Positions 4,220 to 5,571 of a stretch of 5,571 nt of DNA are shown here, piece after piece (within the stretch, counting starts at the first letter, position 1; each line of letters opens with the position of its first letter). Origin of the DNA: Treponema sp. (lineage in GTDB: Bacteria; Spirochaetota; Spirochaetia; Treponematales; Breznakiellaceae). The position numbers and the translations under genes were made by a program. The notes under the pieces were generated by a model. The model worked only from the letters and a program-made list of their open reading frames with translations. It had not been told where the DNA came from and did not search any database. The stretch covers positions 1 through 5,571 of the forward strand of contig JAITON010000148.1 in assembly GCA_031289935.1 (NCBI GenBank), read 5' to 3'.

Positions 4220-5571
4220 ATGGCTAAAAAAATCGAGAACAATCTCTCCCGGGGGAAGGTCCTGCCCAGGCTGGTGATGTTTGCCCTGCCCTTTCTGGTG
4301 TCCAACCTGGTGCAATCCCTCTACAATGTGGCGGATATGCTTATCGTGGGGAACTTTGCCGGAACCCTGAGCATGTCGGGGGTGAATATCGGCGGCCAGG
4401 TAACCCTGATCTTGACCAACCTGATCCTCGGGCTCTCTATGGGGGGCACGGTGCTTATCGGGCAATACTTGGGGGCGGGCAACCAGGAGGGCCTGCGGAA
4501 GGTAACGTCCACACTGATTACCCTGCTGGCGGCCCTGGGGCTGGGGATCACTGCGGTCATGCTGGCCCTCAAGGGGCCGGTACTGCGCCTGATCCAGACC
4601 CCGGCGGAGTCCTACGCGGAAAGCGACAGCTACCTTACCGTTACCGTGCTGGGGATCATCTTCATCTTTGGCTACAATGCCCTGAGCGCTATTCTCCGGG
4701 GCATGGGCAACTCCCGGCAGCCCTTCTACTTTGTGCTGGTGGCCTGCATCACCAACATCATCCTGGACCTGCTCTTTGTGGCGGTCTTCCACTGGGGGGC
4801 CTTTGGGGCGGCCCTGGCCACCATCATCTCCCAGGGCCTGAGCGTTATCCTCTGCATCATCTATATGGTAAAAAACAATTTCCAGTTTGATTTCAGGTTC
4901 CGTTCCTTCAGGATCGACCGGGTGGAGCTGGGGAGAATCATCAAAATCGGGCTGCCCACCTGTATCCAGAACGGCGTGACGAGCATTTCCTTTCTATTCA
5001 TAACGGCGATTGTCAATGTCGTGGGCGGGGTCACGGCCTCTGCGGCGGTGGGGGCCGCAGCCAAGTTTAACAGCTTCGCCTTTATGCCCACCCAGGCCAT
5101 CAGCGCATCCGTCTCGGCCATGGTGGCCCAGAATATCGGCGCAGGGCGTCTGGACCGGGCAGTCCAGACCTGCCGCATCGGTACGGCCTTCGCGGTCTGC
5201 ATCACCTGGGCCTTCTTTGTGCTGGTCCAGCTTGAGCCCTCCTGGATCATGGCCCTCTTTGCCGATGACCCTGCCATGATTCAGGCCGGGGTTACCTACC
5301 TCCGCAGCTTCAGCTTCGACTTCCTGCTCATCCCTTTCATCTTCTGCATCAACGGCTTCCTGATTGGCGGCGGGCATACAATGTTCTCCCTCATCAACGG
5401 GATGCTCTCGGCGGTGCTGCTCCGGGCGCCGGTCTGCTACATCCTCGGCGTAACGGCCGGCTGGGGGCTCTCCGGCGTGGGCCTGGGTGCGCCGGCGGCC
5501 AGCGCGGGCAGCCTTTTGGTGATTGTGGTCTACCTGTTTACCGGCCGCTGGAAGCGTAATGCGGTGGCGCC
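4220..5571 (+). CDS. MATE-family multidrug efflux transporter (3' end cut off)
   Basis: The frame is open from ATG 4220 to the window end: 450 codons plus two bases with no stop. MATE proteins are usually about 440-460 residues, so it is nearly complete. The product is an inner-membrane antiporter that exports drugs or cationic metabolites using a Na+ or H+ gradient. The N-terminal bundle begins with LPFLVSNLVQSLYNVADMLIVG (23-44), a family hallmark with N36 and D39. ILGLSMGGTVLIGQYLGAGN and RGMGNSRQPF (160-169) follow. The second bundle starts near IGLPTCIQNGVTS and repeats the pattern with AVGAAAKFNSFAFMPTQAIS and AQNIGAGR (to about 310), reflecting the internal duplication of twelve helices. 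It is of the LYNxxD type seen in DinF/MepA-like bacterial members, and the substrate cannot be read from sequence. ATG 4220 lacks a Shine-Dalgarno but has a -10-like box 6 bases upstream. Confidence 0.95.
   Translation, partial: MAKKIENNLSRGKVLPRLVMFALPFLVSNLVQSLYNVADMLIVGNFAGTLSMSGVNIGGQVTLILTNLILGLSMGGTVLIGQYLGAGNQEGLRKVTSTLITLLAALGLGITAVMLALKGPVLRLIQTPAESYAESDSYLTVTVLGIIFIFGYNALSAILRGMGNSRQPFYFVLVACITNIILDLLFVAVFHWGAFGAALATIISQGLSVILCIIYMVKNNFQFDFRFRSFRIDRVELGRIIKIGLPTCIQNGVTSISFLFITAIVNVVGGVTASAAVGAAAKFNSFAFMPTQAISASVSAMVAQNIGAGRLDRAVQTCRIGTAFAVCITWAFFVLVQLEPSWIMALFADDPAMIQAGVTYLRSFSFDFLLIPFIFCINGFLIGGGHTMFSLINGMLSAVLLRAPVCYILGVTAGWGLSGVGLGAPAASAGSLLVIVVYLFTGRWKRNAVA

Noticed and set aside
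3226..4227. 333-codon plus-strand frame opposite radA
   Set aside because: It is wholly antisense to a complete and unmistakable RadA. Its product is low-complexity (Gly, His, Arg rich) with no family features, as expected from GC-rich codon bias.
3968..4792. 274-codon minus-strand frame spanning the radA start and the MATE gene
   Set aside because: It overlaps the radA 5' end in another frame and runs antisense to a clear MATE gene. The product is Gln/His/Gly/Pro-rich with no domain.
4994..5377. Minus-strand frames opposite the MATE gene (also 4861-5277) and the plus-strand frame 5010-5279
   Set aside because: All are shadows of the MATE reading frame, which is continuous and has clear homology features.

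Overview
The window is GC-rich bacterial chromosome with short intergenic gaps. A membrane-anchored TPR protein, a small glycine-ended RRM RNA-binding protein, RadA and a MATE transporter are all present. These, together with the spaced palindromes before the first gene, suggest a spirochaete, most likely a termite-gut-type Treponema. That assignment rests on recalled family resemblance and was not checked by a search.

Layout. Bases 1-200 hold no convincing gene. They contain a perfect hairpin (22-46) and a pair of related REP-like palindromes (85-118 and 140-181), flanked by an 11-base direct repeat. A two-gene plus-strand unit follows: a TM-TPR protein (237-1607) whose C-terminus resembles a degenerate Mrr-type nuclease fold, and an unrecognised 107-residue protein (1608-1931) that starts on the base after the TPR stop codon. 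A long hairpin (1963-1995) separates this unit from the convergent RRM gene (2002-2289, minus). The RRM gene has a roughly 295-base leader and a textbook promoter (TTGACA, 17 bases, TATAAT) at 2592-2620. Upstream on the same strand lies radA (2665-4122, minus). Divergent from radA is a MATE-family efflux gene (4220 to the window end, lacking only its last codons).

Two expression styles coexist. The TPR, radA and MATE genes each lack a Shine-Dalgarno sequence. Each instead has a sigma70-like -35/-10 pair with a 17-base spacer that ends only 6-7 bases before the ATG, the arrangement expected for leaderless mRNAs. The RRM gene has the opposite design: a consensus promoter, an A/T-rich upstream tract, a long structured leader, a possible 30-codon upstream ORF overlapping its start, and a strong ribosome binding site. 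This fits a highly expressed and post-transcriptionally controlled gene, as is common for cold-responsive RNA-binding proteins.

No shared pathway is evident: the genes cover DNA repair (radA), RNA binding (RRM), drug or metabolite export (MATE) and an unknown membrane-linked scaffold (TPR). I see no tRNA, rRNA, CRISPR array or complete mobile element. The best candidates for something undescribed are the window-wide leaderless signature, the pseudo-nuclease domain on the TPR protein, and the RRM leader.
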